A stretch of 64,000 nt of DNA. Source: Cladorhizidae sp. MBARI D1340-BT2 (taxonomy: Eukaryota; Porifera; Demospongiae; Poecilosclerida; Cladorhizidae). This document shows positions 14,471 to 27,844 of the stretch, piece after piece. The stretch covers positions 26,218,833 to 26,282,832 of the forward strand of contig JAQNBH010000011.1 of assembly GCA_028752905.1 (NCBI GenBank), written 5' to 3'. A program made the position numbers and the translations under genes. Below the pieces are notes generated by a model, which made no database searches, was not told where the DNA came from, and saw only the letters and a list, made by a program, of their open reading frames with translations. Position 1 is the first letter of the stretch; each line of letters begins with the position of its first letter.

Positions 14471-14616
14471 ACCAGATTTCATAGCTTGATGCACCCCGGA
14501 GTTCATGGCTTGCTGTACGCCAAATTTCATGTCTTGCTACACCCCAGAGTTAATAGCTTGATACATACCAGAGTTCATGGCTTGTGCATGCCAGAGTTCA
14601 TGGCTTGCTGCATGCC
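14331..14616 (+). repeat. 143-bp tandem duplication
   Basis: A run of units starting AGATTTCATAG and containing GATGCACCCCGGAGTTC, GTACGCCAAATTTC and GTGCATGCCAG is present twice, at 14331 and 14474. The doubled form also occurs near 18822, 29553 and 42118. Only a single copy occurs near 25975, 35145 and 36234. The doubled/single state fully accounts for the 3569 against 3712 offsets between neighbouring large blocks. Confidence 0.88.
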
Positions 14617-15645
14617 TGTGTTCATGGTTTGCTACACAACAGAGTTCATAGCTTCATACCCACCAGAGTTCATGGCTTGATGCACACCGAAGTTCATGGC
14701 TTGATGCACACCAGAGTTTATGGCTTGCTGCACACCAGAGTTCATGGCTTGAGACACCAGAGTTCATGGCTTAATACAGAGTTCATGTCTGCTACACACC
14801 AGACCTCATAACTTGCTACACACCTGAGTTCATTGCTTGATACAGACCAGAATTCATAGCTTGATTCCCGCCAGAGTTCATGGCTTGATGCACACCAGAG
14901 TTCATGTCTTGCTACACACCAGAATTCATATAGCTTGTTAGACAATGGAGTTTATAGCTTGATACACACCAGAATTTATGTTTTGCTACACACCAGAGTT
15001 CATATAGCTTGATACAGACCAGAGTTCATAGCTTGATGCACACAAGAGTTTATGGCTTGACACACTCCAGAGTTCATGGCTTAAGCCTTAAGACATCAGA
15101 GTTCATGGCTTGATACAGAGTTCATGACTGATATACACCAGAGTGCATGTCTTGCTACACACCAGAGTTCATAGCCTGATACACACCAGAGTTCTTGGCT
15201 TGTTGCACATCAAAGTTGATGGTTTGATGCACACCTGAGTTAATGGCTTGATGCACACCAGAATTCATGGCTTGATGCAGACAAGAGTTCATGGCTTGAT
15301 GCACACCAGAGTTCATGGCTTGATGCACACCAGAGTTCATTCCTTGATGCAAACTAAATTTCATGGCTTGATGCACACCAGAGTTCAAGGCTTGATACAT
15401 ACCAGAGTTCATGGCTTGAGACACCAGATTTTATGGCTTGATACAGAACAGAGTTCATGTCTGCTATAAATCAGAGTTCATGTGTTGCTACACACTAGAG
15501 TCTATAGCTTGATACACACCAGAGTTCATGGCTTGATGCACCCCGGAGTTCATGGCTTGCTGTATGCCAGAATTCATGTCTTACTACACACCAGAGTTCA
15601 TAGCTTGATGCACATCAGAGTTCATAGCTTGCTGCATGCAAGCTT

Positions 15646-18600
15646 GATGTACACATGAGTTCATGGCTTGATGCACACCAGAGTTCATGGCTTGTTGCAA
15701 ACCAGAGTTCATGGCTTGATGCATACCAGAGTTCATGGCTTGGTACACACACCAGAGTACATGGCTTAACACACTAGCATTCATGGCTTGCTGCAAACCT
15801 GAGTGCATGGCTGGATACAGAGTTCATGACTGCTACACTCGAGAGTACATGTTCTCATACACACATTGATACACACCAGAGTTAATGCCTTGATGCATGC
15901 CAGAGTTCATGGCTTGCTACACACCAGAGTTCTTGCCTTGATACCCAACAGAGTTCATGACTTGATGCACACCAAAGTTCACGGCTTGATGCAAACCAGA
16001 GTTCATTGGTGATGCACACCAGAGTTCATGGGTTGATGCACACCAGAGTGCATGGCTTGATGTGCAACAGAGTTCATGGCTTGATGCACACCATAGTTCA
16101 TGGCTTGATGCACACCAGAGTTCATGGCTTGACACACACCAGAGTTCATGGCTTGAGACACCAGAGTTCATGGCTTGAAACAGGGTTCATGAGACTGCTA
16201 CACACCAGAATTCATTTCTTGCTACACATCAGAGTTCATGTTTTGCTACACCCCAGAGATCATAGCTTGATACACACCTGAGTTCATGGCTTGATGCATG
16301 CCAGAGTTAATGGCTTGCTACACGCCAGAGTTCATAGCTTGCTAAACACCAGAGTTCATAGCTTCATACCCACCAGAGTTCTTCGCTTGATGCACACCAA
16401 ATTTCATGGCTTGAAGCATACCAGAATGTATGGCTTGCTGCACACCAGTGTTCATGTCTAGCTACAAACCAGATTTCATAGCTTGATACACATCAGAGTT
16501 CATAGCTTGCTGCATTCCAGTGTTCATAGCTTGATGTACACTAGAGTTAATGGCTTGTTCCACACCAGAGTTCATGGCTTGATGCATATCAGAGTTCATG
16601 GCTTGATGCACACCAGAGTTCATAGGTTGTTGCACACCAGAGTTAATAGCTTGATACACACCAGAGTTCATGGCTTGATGCACACCAGAGTTCATGGCTT
16701 GAAACACACCAGAGTTCATGGCTTGAGACGCAAACTTCATGGCTTGATACAGAGTTCATGACTGCTACACACAAGACCTCATAACTTGCTACACACCCGA
16801 GTTAATAGCTTGATACAGACCAGAGTTCATAGCTTGATACCCTCCAGAGTTCATGGCTTGATGCACACCAGAGTTCATGTCTTGCTACACACCAGAATTC
16901 ATATAGCTTGATAGAGACTGGAGTTCATAGCTTGATACACACTAGAATTCATGTTTTGCTACACACCAGAGTTCATATAGCTTGATACAGACCAGAGTTC
17001 ATGGCTTGATGCACACCAGAGTTCATGGCTTGATGCACACCAGAGTTCATGGCTTGACACACTCCAGAGTTCATGGCTTAAGACACCAGTGTTCATGGCT
17101 TGATACAGAGTTAATGACTGATATACACCAGAGTTCATGTCTTGCTACACATCATAGTTCATACATAGCTTGATACACATCAGAGTTCATAGCTTGCTGC
17201 ATGCCAGTGTTCATAGATTGATGCACACCTGAGTTCATGGTTTGATGCAAACCAGAGATCATGACTTGTTGCACACCAGAGTTCAAGGCTTAACATACCA
17301 GTGTTCAAGGTTTGCTACACACCAGAGTTCATGGCTTGATACAGAGTTCATGACTGCTACACACCAGAGTTCATGTCTTGCTACAGACCAGAATTCTTAG
17401 CTTGATACACACCAGAGTTATTGGCTTGATGCACACCAGAGTTCATGCCTTACTCCATACCAGAGTTCATGGCTTGATGCACACCAGAGTTCATGGCTTG
17501 TTGCACACCAGAGTTCATGACTTGATGCTCACCAGAGTTAATAGCTTGATACACACCAGTGTTCAGGGCTTGAAGTACACCAGAGTTTATGGCTTGAAAC
17601 ACACCAGAGTTCATGGCTTGAGACGCCTGACTTCATGGCTTGATAGAGAGTTCATGACTGCTACACACCAGAGTTCATGTCTTGCAACACAACAGTGTTC
17701 ATAGCTTGATACACACCAGAGTTCATGGCTTGATACATGCCAGAGTTCATGCCTTGCTCCATTCCAGAGTTCAAGGCTTGCTACCCACCAGAGTTCATAG
17801 CTTGATGCACACCAAAATTTATGGCTTGATGCACACCAGAGTTCATGGCTTGATGCAAACCAGAGTTCATGGCTTGATGCACACCAGAGTTCATGGCTTG
17901 AACTACACCAGAGTTCATGGCTTCATGCACATCATCGTTCTTAGCTCGATGCACACCAAAGTTCATGGCTTGATGAACACCAGAGTTCATGGCTTGAGAC
18001 ATTTATAGTTCATGGCTAGTTATAGACTTCATGAAGGCAACACAACAGAATTCATCTCTTGCTGCACTCCGGAGTTCATAGCTTGATACACACCAGATTT
18101 CATAGCTTGATGCACCCCAGAGTTCATGGCTTGCTGTACGCCAAATTTCATGTCTTGCTACACCCCAGAGTTAATAGATTGATACACACCAGAGTTCATG
18201 GCTTGTACATGCCAGAGTTCATGGCATGCTGCACACCAGATTTCATAGCTTGATGCACCCCGGAGTTCAATAGCTTGATACACACCAGTGTTCCTGGCTT
18301 GAAGCACACCAGAGTTCATGGCTTGAAACACACCAGAGTTCATGGCTTGAGACGCCTGACTTCATGGCTTGATAGAGAGTTCATGACTGCTACACACCAG
18401 AGTTCATGTCTTGCAACACAACAGTTCATAGCTTGATACACACCAGAGTTCATGGCTTGATACATGCCAGAGTTCATGGCTTGCTCCATTCCAGAGTTCA
18501 AGGCTTGCTACCCACCAGAGTTCATAGCTTGATGCACACCAAAATTTATGGCTTGATGCACACCAGAGTTCATGGCTTGATGCAAACCAGAGTTCATGGC

Positions 18601-20136
18601 TTGATGCACACCAGAGTTCATGGCTTGAACTACACCAGAGTTCATGGCTTCATGCACATCATCGTTCTTAGCTCGATGCACACCAAAGTTCATGGCTTGA
18701 TGCACACCAGAGTTCATGGCTTGAGACATTTATAGTTCATGGCTAGTTATAAACTTCATGAAGGCAACACACCAGAATTCATCTCTTGCTGCACACCAGA
18801 GTTCATAGCTTGATACACACCAGATTTCATAGATTGATGCACCCCGGAGTTCATGGCTTGCTGTACGCCAAATTTCATGTCTTGCTACACCCCAGAGTTA
18901 ATAGCTTGATACATACCAGAGTTCATGGCTTGTGCATGCCAGAGTTCATGGCTTGCTGCACACCAGATTTCATAGCTTGATGCACCCCGGAGTTCATGGC
19001 TTGCTGTATGCCAAATTTCATGTCTTGCTACACCCCAGAGTTAATAGCTTGATACATACCAGAGTTCATGGCTTGTGCATGCCAGAGTTTATGGCTTGCT
19101 GCATGCCTGTTTTCATGGTTTGCTACACAACAGAGTTCATAGCTTCATACCCACCAGAGTTCATGGCTTGATGTACACCGAAGTTCATGGCTTGATGCAC
19201 ACCAGAGTTTATGGCTTGCTGTACACCAGAGTTCATGGCTTGAGACACCAGAGTTCATGGCTTAATACAGAGTTCATGACTGCTACACACCAGACCTCAT
19301 AACTTGCTACACACCTGAGTTCATTGCTTGATACAGACCAGAATTCATAGCTTGATTCCCGCCAGAGTTCATGGCTTGATGCACACCAGAGTTCATGTCT
19401 TGCTACACACCAGAATTCATATAGCTTGTTAGACAATGGAGTTTATAGCTTGATACACACCAGAATTTATGTTTTGCTACACACCAGAGTTCATATAGCT
19501 TGATACAGACCAGAGTTCATAGCTTGATGCACACAAGAGTTTATGGCTTGACACACTCCAGAGTTCATGGCTTAAGCCTTAAGACATCAGAGTTCATGGC
19601 TTGATACAGAGTTCATGACTGATATACACCAGAGTGCATGTCTTGCTACACACCAGAGTTCATAGCCTGATACACACCAGAGTTCTTGGCTTGTTGCACA
19701 TCAAAGTTGATGGTTTGATGCACACCTGAGTTAATGGCTTGATGCACACCAGAATTCATGGCTTGATGCACACAAGAGTTCATGGCTTGATGCACACCAG
19801 AGTTCATGGCTTGATGCACACCAGAGTTCATTCCTTGATGCAAACTAAATTTCATGGATTGATGTACACCAGAGTTCAAGGCTTGATACATACCAGAGTT
19901 CATGGCTTGAGACACAAGATTTTATGGCTTGATACAGAACAGAGTTCATGTCTGCTATAAATCAGAGTTCATGTGTTGCTACACACTAGAGTCCATAGCT
20001 TGATACACACCAGAGTTCATGGCTTTATGCACCCCGGAGTTCATGGCTTGCTGTATGCCAGAATTCATGTCTTACTACACACCAGAGTTCATAGCTTGAT
20101 ACACATCAGAGTTCATAGCTTGCTGCATGCAAGCTT
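15646..20136 (+). repeat. 4491-bp higher-order unit, copy 2
   Basis: Second copy of the block starting at 11131. Landmarks from 15646 to 16170 recur at +4491. Nested 727-bp and 143-bp duplications sit at the same internal positions as in copy 1, so those smaller duplications came first. Confidence 0.9.
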
Positions 20137-20666
20137 GATGTACACATGAGTTCATGGCTTGATGCACACCAGAGTTCATGGCTTGTTGCAAACCAGAGTT
20201 CATGGCTTGATGCATACCAGAGTTCATGGCTTGGTACACACACCATAGTACATGGCTTAATACACTAGCATTCATGGCTTGCTGCAAACCTGAGTTCATG
20301 GCTGGATACAGAGTTCATGACTGCTACACTTGAGAGTACATGTCGTCATACACACATTGATACATACCAGAGTTAATGCCTTGATGCATGCCAGAGTTCA
20401 TGGCTTGCTATACACCAGAGTTCTTGGCTTGATACCCACCAGAGTTCATGACTTGATGCACACCAAAGTTCACGGCTTGATGCAAACCAGAGTTCATTGG
20501 TGATGCACACCAGAGTTCATGGGTTGATGCACACCAGAGTGCATGGCTTGATGTGCAACAGAGTTCATGGCTTGATGCACACCATAGTTCATGGCTTGAT
20601 GCACACCAGAGTTCATGGCTTGACACACACCAGAGTTCATCGCTTGAGACACCAGAGTTCATGGCT
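20137..20666 (+). repeat. 4491-bp higher-order unit, partial copy 3
   Basis: The first 530 bp of the block recur here. At about 20667 it switches to GATACACACAAGAGTTC, whereas copies 1 and 2 read GAAACAGGGTTCATGAG. The switch lies inside a satellite unit, as expected for unequal recombination between out-of-register units. Confidence 0.88.
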
Positions 20667-20702
20667 TGATACACACAAGAGTTCATGGCTTGATGCAAAC
20701 CA

Positions 20703-22234
20703 GAGTTCATGGCTTGATGCACACCAGAGTTCATGGGTTGATGCATACCAGAGTTCATGGCTTGATGCACACTAGAGTTCATGGCTTGATGCATACCAGA
20801 GTTCATGGCTTGATGCACACCAGAGTTCATGGCTTGATGCACACCAGTGTTCATGGCTTGATGCACACCAGAGTTCATGGCTCGATGCAAACCAAAGTTC
20901 ATGGCTTGATGCACACCAGAGTTCATGGCTTGACACATACCAGAGTCCATGGCTCGAGCCACCAGAGTTCATGGCTTGATACAGAATTCATAACTCGTAC
21001 ACACCAGAGTTCATGCCTTGCTACACACTACAGTTAATAGCTTGATACACACCAGAGTTCATGGCTTGATGCACATCAGAGTTCATACATAGCTTGATAG
21101 ACACCAGAGTTCATAGCTTGATGCATTCCATTGTTCATAGCTTAATGCATACCTGAGTTCATGGTTTGATGCAAACCAGAGTTCATGGCTTGTTGCACAC
21201 CAGAGTTCATGGCTTGATGCAAACCAGAGTTCATGGCTTGGTACACACCAGAGTACATGGCTTAACACACCAGTGTTCAAGGCTTGCTGCACATGAGATT
21301 TCATTGCCTGATACGGAGTTCATAACTGCTACACACCAGAGTTCATGTGTTGCTACAGACAAGAATTCATAGCTTGATACACGCCAGAGTTCATGGCTTG
21401 CTTCACACCAGAGTTCATGGCTTGATGCACACCAGAGTTCATGGCTTGATGCACACCAGAGTTCAAGGCTTGATGTACACTAGAGTTCATGTCTTGATGC
21501 ACACCAGAGTTCATGGGTTGATGCACACCAGAGTTCATGGCTTGATGCACACTAGAGTTCATGGCTTGATGCATACCAGAGTTCATGGCTTGATGCACAC
21601 CAGCGTTCATGGCTTGATGCACACCAGTGTTCATGGCTTGATGCACACCAGAGTTCATGGCTCGATGCAAACCATAGTTCATGGCTTGATGCACACCAGA
21701 GTTCATGGCTTGACACATACCAGAGTTCATGGCTCGAGCCACCAGATTTCATGGCTTGATACAGAATTCATGACTCGTACACACCAGAGTTCATGCCATG
21801 CTACACACTAGAGTTAATAGCTTGATACACACCAGAGTTCATGGCTTGATGCACATCAGAGTTCATACATAGCTTGATAGACACCAGAGTTCATAGCTTG
21901 CTGCATTCCATTGTTCATAGCTTAATGCACAACTGAGTTCATGGTTCGATGCAAACCAGATTGTTGCACACCAGAGTTCATGGCTTGATGCAAACCAGAG
22001 TTCATGGCTTGGTGCACACCAGAGTACATGGCTTAACACACCAGTGTTCAAGGCTTGCTGCACATGAGATTTCAATGCCTGATACGGAGTTCATAACTGC
22101 TACACACCAGAGTTCATATGTTGCTACAGACAAGAATTCATAGCTTGATACACGCCAGAGTTCATGGCTTGCTTCACACCAGAGTTCATGGCTTGATGCA
22201 CACCAGAGTTCATGGCTTGATGCACACCAGAGTT
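20703..22234 (+). repeat. 780-bp tandem duplication in satellite
   Basis: Landmarks at 20772 and 21083 recur at 21552 and 21863 (780 bp). Beyond about 21950 the offset is 771 because the second copy lost 9 bp: it reads AAACCAGATTGTTGC where copy 1 has AAACCAGAGTTCATGGC then TTGTTGC. The lost piece breaks the 24-bp phase, and the same 9-bp-deleted version recurs at about 32018, one 10059-bp unit later. Confidence 0.86.
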
Positions 22235-22644
22235 CATAGGTTGATGCACACCAGAGTTAATAGCTTGTTACACACCAGAGTTGATGGCTTGATGCACACC
22301 AGAGTTCATGGCTTGAAACACACCAGAGTTCATGGCTTGAGACGCTAGACTTCATGGCTTGATACAGAGTTCATGACTGCTACACACAAGTCCTCATAAC
22401 TTGCTACACACCCGAGTTGATAGCTTGATACAGACCAGAGTTCATAGCTTGATACCCGCCAGAGTTCATGGCTTGATGCACACCAGAGTTCATGTCTTGC
22501 TACACACCAGAATTCATATAGCTTGATAGAGACTGTAGTTCATAGCTAGATACACACTAGAATTCATGTTTTGCTACACACCAGAGTTCATATAGCTTGA
22601 TACAGACCTGAGTTCATGGCTTGATGCACACCAGTTCATGGCTT

Positions 22645-24436
22645 GATGCACACCAGAGTTCATGTCTTGCTACACACCAGAATTCATATAGCTTGAGAGA
22701 GACTGGAGTTCATAGCTTGATACATACTAGAATTCATGTTTTGCTACACACCAGAGTTCATATAGCTTGATACAGACCAGAGTTCATGGCTTGATGCACA
22801 CCAGAGTTCATGGCTTGATGCACACCAGAGTTCATGGCTTGAGACACTCCAGAGTTCATGGCTTAAGACACCAGTGTTCATGGCTTGATACAGAGTTAAT
22901 GACTGATATACACCAGAGTTCATGTCTTGCTACACATCATAGTTCATACATAGCTTGATACACATCAGAGTTCATAACTTGCTGCATGCCAGTGTTCATT
23001 GCTTGATGCACACCTGAGTTCATGGTTTGATGCACACCAGAGATCATGACTTGTTGCACACCAGAGTTCAAGGCTTAACATACCAGTGTTCAAGGGTTGC
23101 TACACACCAGAGTTCATGGCTTGATACAGAGTTCATGACTGCTACACACCAGAGTTCATGTCTTGCTACAGACCAGAATTCTTAGCTTGATACACACCAG
23201 AGTTACTGGCTTGATGCACGCCAGAGTTCATGCCTTACTACATACCAGAGTTCATGGCTTGATGCACACCAGAGTTCATGGCTTGTTGCACACCAGAGTT
23301 CATGACTTGATGCTCACCAGAGTTAATAGCTTGATACACACCAGTGTTCATGGCTTGAAGCACACCAGAGTTCATGGCTTGAAACACACCAGAGTTCATG
23401 GCTTTAGACGCCTGACTTCAAGGCTTGATAGAGAGTTCATGACTGCTACACACCAGAGTTCATGTCTTGCTACACAACAGTGTTCATAGCTTGATGCACA
23501 CCAAAATTTATGGCTTGATGCACACCAGAGTTCATGGCTTGATGCACACCAGAGTTCATGTCTTGCTACACACCAGAATTCATATAGCTTGATAGAGACT
23601 GGAGTTCATAGCTTGATACACACTAGAATTCATGTTTTGCTATACACCAATGTTCATATAGCTTGATACAGACCAGAGTTCATGGCTTGATGCACACCAG
23701 AGTTCATGGCTTGATGCACACCAGAGTTCATGGCTTGACACACTCCAGAGTTCATGGCTTAAGACACCAGTGTTCATGGCTTGATACAGAGTTAATGACT
23801 GATATACACCAGAGTTCATGTCTTGCTACACATCATAGTTCATACATAGCTTGATACACATCAGAGTTCATAGCTTGCTGCATGCCAGTGTTCATAGCTT
23901 GATGCACACCTGAGTTCATGGTTTGATGCACACCAGAGATCATGACTTGTTGCACACCAGAGTTCAAGGCTTAACATACCAGTGTTCAAGGTTTGCTACA
24001 CACCAGAGTTCATGGCTTGATACAGAGTTCATGACTGCTACACACCAGAGTTCATGTCTTGCTACAGACCAGAATTCTTAGCTTGATACACACCAGAGTT
24101 ATTGGCTTGATGCACACCAGAGTTCATGCCTTACTACATACCAGAGTTCATGGCTTGATGCACACCAGAGTTCATGGCTTGTTGCACACCAGAGTTCATG
24201 ACTTGATGCTCACCAGAGTTTATAGCTTGATACACACCAGTGTTCAGGGCTTGAAGCACACCAGAGTTCATGGCTTGAAACACACCAGAGTTCATGGCTT
24301 GAGACGCCTGACTTCATGGCTTGATAGAGAGTTCATGACTGCTACACACCAGAGTTCATGTCTTGCAACACAACAGTGTTCATAGCTTGATGCACACCAA
24401 AATTATGGCTTGATGCACACCAGAGTTCATGGCTTG
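22645..24436 (+). repeat. 896-bp tandem duplication in satellite
   Basis: GATGCACACCAGAGTTC + ATGTCTTGC at 22645 recurs at 23541. Landmarks at 22767 and 23163 recur at 23663 and 24059. The two copies are 22645-23540 and 23541-24436. Unit B (31554-38096) has only one copy, so this duplication is specific to unit A or was lost in B. Confidence 0.88.
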
Positions 24437-27400
24437 ATGCAAACCAGAGTTCATGGCTTGATGCACACCAGAGTTCATGGCTTGAACTACACCAGAGTTC
24501 ATGGCTTCATGCACATCATCGTTCTTAGCTCGATGCACAACAAAGCTCATGGCTTGACACACTCCAGAGTTCATGGCTTAAGACACCAGTGTTCATGGCT
24601 TGATACAGAGTTAATGACTGATATACACCAGAGTTCATGTCTTGCTACACATCATAGTTCATACATAGCTTGATACACATCAGAGTTCATAGCTTGCTGC
24701 ATGCCAGTGTTCATAGCTTGATGCACACCTGAGTTCATGGTTTGATGCACACCAGAGATCAAGACTTGTTGCACACCAGAGTTCAAGGCTTAACATACCA
24801 GTGTTCAAGGTTTGCTACACACCAGAGTTCATGGCTTGATACAGAGTTCATGACTGCTACACACCAGAGTTCATGTCTTGCTACAGACCAGAATTCTTAG
24901 CTTGATGCACACCAGAGTTCATGTCTTGCTACACACCAGAATTCATATAGCTTGATAGAGACTGGAGTTCATAGCTTGATACACACTAGAATTCATGTTT
25001 TGCTACACACCAGAGTTCATATAGCTTGATACAGACCAGAGTTCATGGCTTGAACTACACCAGAGTTCATGGCTTCATGCACATCATCGTTCTTAGCTCG
25101 ATGCACACCAAAGTTCATGGCTTGATGCACACCAGAGTTCATGGCTTGAGACATTTATAGTTCATGGCTAGTTATAGACTTCATGAAGGCAACACACCAG
25201 AATTCATCTCTTGCTGCACACCGGAGTTCATAGCTTGATACACACCAGATTTCATAGCTTGATGCACCCCAGAGTGCATGACTTGCTGTACGCCAAATTT
25301 CATGTCTTGCTACACCCCAGAGTTAATAGCTTGATACACACCAGAGTTCATGGCTTGTGCATGCCAGAGTTCATGGCTTGCTGCACACCAGATTTCATAG
25401 CTTGATGCACCCCGGAGTTCAATAGCTCGATACACACCAGTGTTCATGGCTTGAAGCACACCAGAGTTCATGGCTTGAAACACACCAGAGTTCATGGCTT
25501 GAGACGCCTGACTTCAAGGCTTGATAGAGAGTTCATGACTGCTACACACCAGAGTTCATGTCTTGCAAGACAACAGTTCATAGCTTGATACACACCAGAG
25601 TTCATGGCTTGATACATGCCAGAGTTCATGGCTTGCTCCATTCCAGAGTTCAAGGCTTGCTACCCTCCAGAGTTCATAGCTTGATGCACACCAAAATTTA
25701 TGGCTTGATGCACACCAGAGTTCATGGCTTGATGTATACCAGAGTTCATGGCTTGATGCACACCAGAGTTCATGGCTTGAACTACACCAGAGTTCATGGC
25801 TTCATGCACATCATCGTTCTTTGCTCGATGCACACCAAAGTTCAAGGCTTGATGCACACCAGAGTTCATGGCTTGAGACATTTATAGTTCATGGCTAGTT
25901 ATAGACTTCATGAAGGCAACACACCAGAATTCATCTCTTGCTGCACACCAGAGTTCATAGCTTGATACACACCAGATTTCATAGATTGATGCACCCCGGA
26001 GTTCATGGCTTGCTGTACGCCAAATTTCATGTCTTGCTACACCCCAGAGTTAATAGCTTGATACATACCAGAGTTCATGGCTTGTGCATGCCAGAGTTCA
26101 TGGCTTGCTGCATGCCTGTGTTCATGGTTTGCTACACAACAGAGTTCATAGCTTCATACCCACCAGAGTTCATGGCTTGATGCACACTGAAGTTCATGGC
26201 TTGATGCATACCAGAGTTTATGGCTTGCTGCACACCAGAGTTCATGGCTTGAGACACCAGAGTTCATGGCTTAATACAGAGTTCATGACTGCTACACACC
26301 AGACCTCATAACTTGCTACACACCTGAGTTCATTGCTTGATACAGACCAGAATTCATAGCTTGATTCCCGCCAGAGTTCATGGCTTGATGCACACCATAG
26401 TTCATGTCTTGCTACACATCAGAATTCATATAGCTTGTTAGACAATGGAGTTTATAGCTTGATACACACCAGAATTTATGTTTTGCTACACACCAGAGTT
26501 CATATAGCTTGATACAGACCAGAGTTCTTAGGCTGATGCACACAAGAGTTTATGGCTTGACACACTCCATAGTTCATGGCTTAAGCCTTAAGACATCAGA
26601 GTTCATGGCTTGATACAGAGTTCATGACTGATATACACCAGAGTGCATGTCTTGCTACACACCAGAGTTCATAGCCTGATACATACCAGAGTTCTTGGCT
26701 TGTTGCACATCAAAGTTGATGGTTTGATGCACACCTGAGTTAATGGCTTGATGCACACCAGAATTCATGGCTTGATGCACACAAGAGTTCATGGCTTGAT
26801 GCACACCAGAGTTCATGGCTTGATGCACACCAGAGTTCATTCCTTGATGCAAACTAAATTTCATGGCTTGATGCACACCAGAGTTCAAGGCTTGATACAT
26901 ACCAGAGTTCAAGGCTTGAGACACCAGATTTTATGGCTTGATACAGAACAGAGTTCATGTCTGCTATAAATCAGAGTTCATGTGTTGCTACACACTAGAG
27001 TCCATAGCTTGATACACACCAGAGTTCATGGCTTGATGCACCCCGGAGTTCATGGCTTGCTGTATGCCAGAATTCATGTCTTACTACACACCAGAGTTCA
27101 TAGCTTGATACACATCAGAGTTCATAGCTTGCTGCATGCAAGCTTGATGTACACATGAGTTCATGGCTTGATGCACACCAGAGTTCATGGCTTGTTGCAA
27201 ACCAGAGTTCATGGCTTGATGCATACCAGAGTTCATGGCTTGGTACACACAACAGAGTACATGGCTTAACACACTAGCATTCATGGCTTGCTGCAAACCT
27301 GAGTTCATGGCTGGATACAGAGTTCATGACTGCTACACTCGAGAGTACATGTCCTCATACACACATTGATACATACCAGAGTTAATGCCTTGATGCATGC

Positions 27401-27844
27401 CAGAGTTCATGGCTTGCTACACACCAAAGTTCTTGGCTTGATACCCACCAGAGTTCATGACTTGATGCACACCAAAGTTCACGGCTTGATGCAAACCAGA
27501 GTTCATTGGTGATGCATACCAGAGTTCATGGGTTGATGCACACCAGAGTGCATGGCTTGATGTGCAACAGAGTTCATGGCTTGATGCACACCATAGTTCA
27601 TGGCTTGATGCACACCAGAGTTCATGGCTTGACAAACAGCAGAGTTTATCGCTTTAGACACCAGAGTTCATGGCTTGATACACACAAGAGTTCATGGCTT
27701 GATGCAAACCAGAGTTCATGGCTTGATGCACACCAGAGTTCATTGCTCAATGCAAACTAAAGTACATGTCTTGATGCACACCAGTGTTCATGGCTTACTA
27801 CACACCAGAGTTCAAGGCTTGATGTACACTAGAGTTCATGGCTT
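24277..27844 (+). repeat. 3568-bp sub-block, copy 1
   Basis: The block begins at GAAACACACCAGAGTTC (24277), which recurs at 27845. The offset becomes 3569 after a 1-bp indel near 24403 (AAAATTATGG here, AAAATTTATGG in copy 2), then 3712 after the single 143-bp piece, then 3710. A third version starts near 33440. Confidence 0.87.

Larger units (their letters stand above)
11131..15645 (+). repeat. About 4515-bp higher-order unit, copy 1
   Basis: The block begins at GATGTACACATGAGTTC (11131), which recurs at 15646 and 20137. The offset is 4515-4516 bp up to about 12300 and 4491 bp from 12491 on, so this copy holds about one 24-bp unit more than copy 2. Inside is a 727-bp tandem duplication and, within that, a 143-bp duplication. 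Confidence 0.9.
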
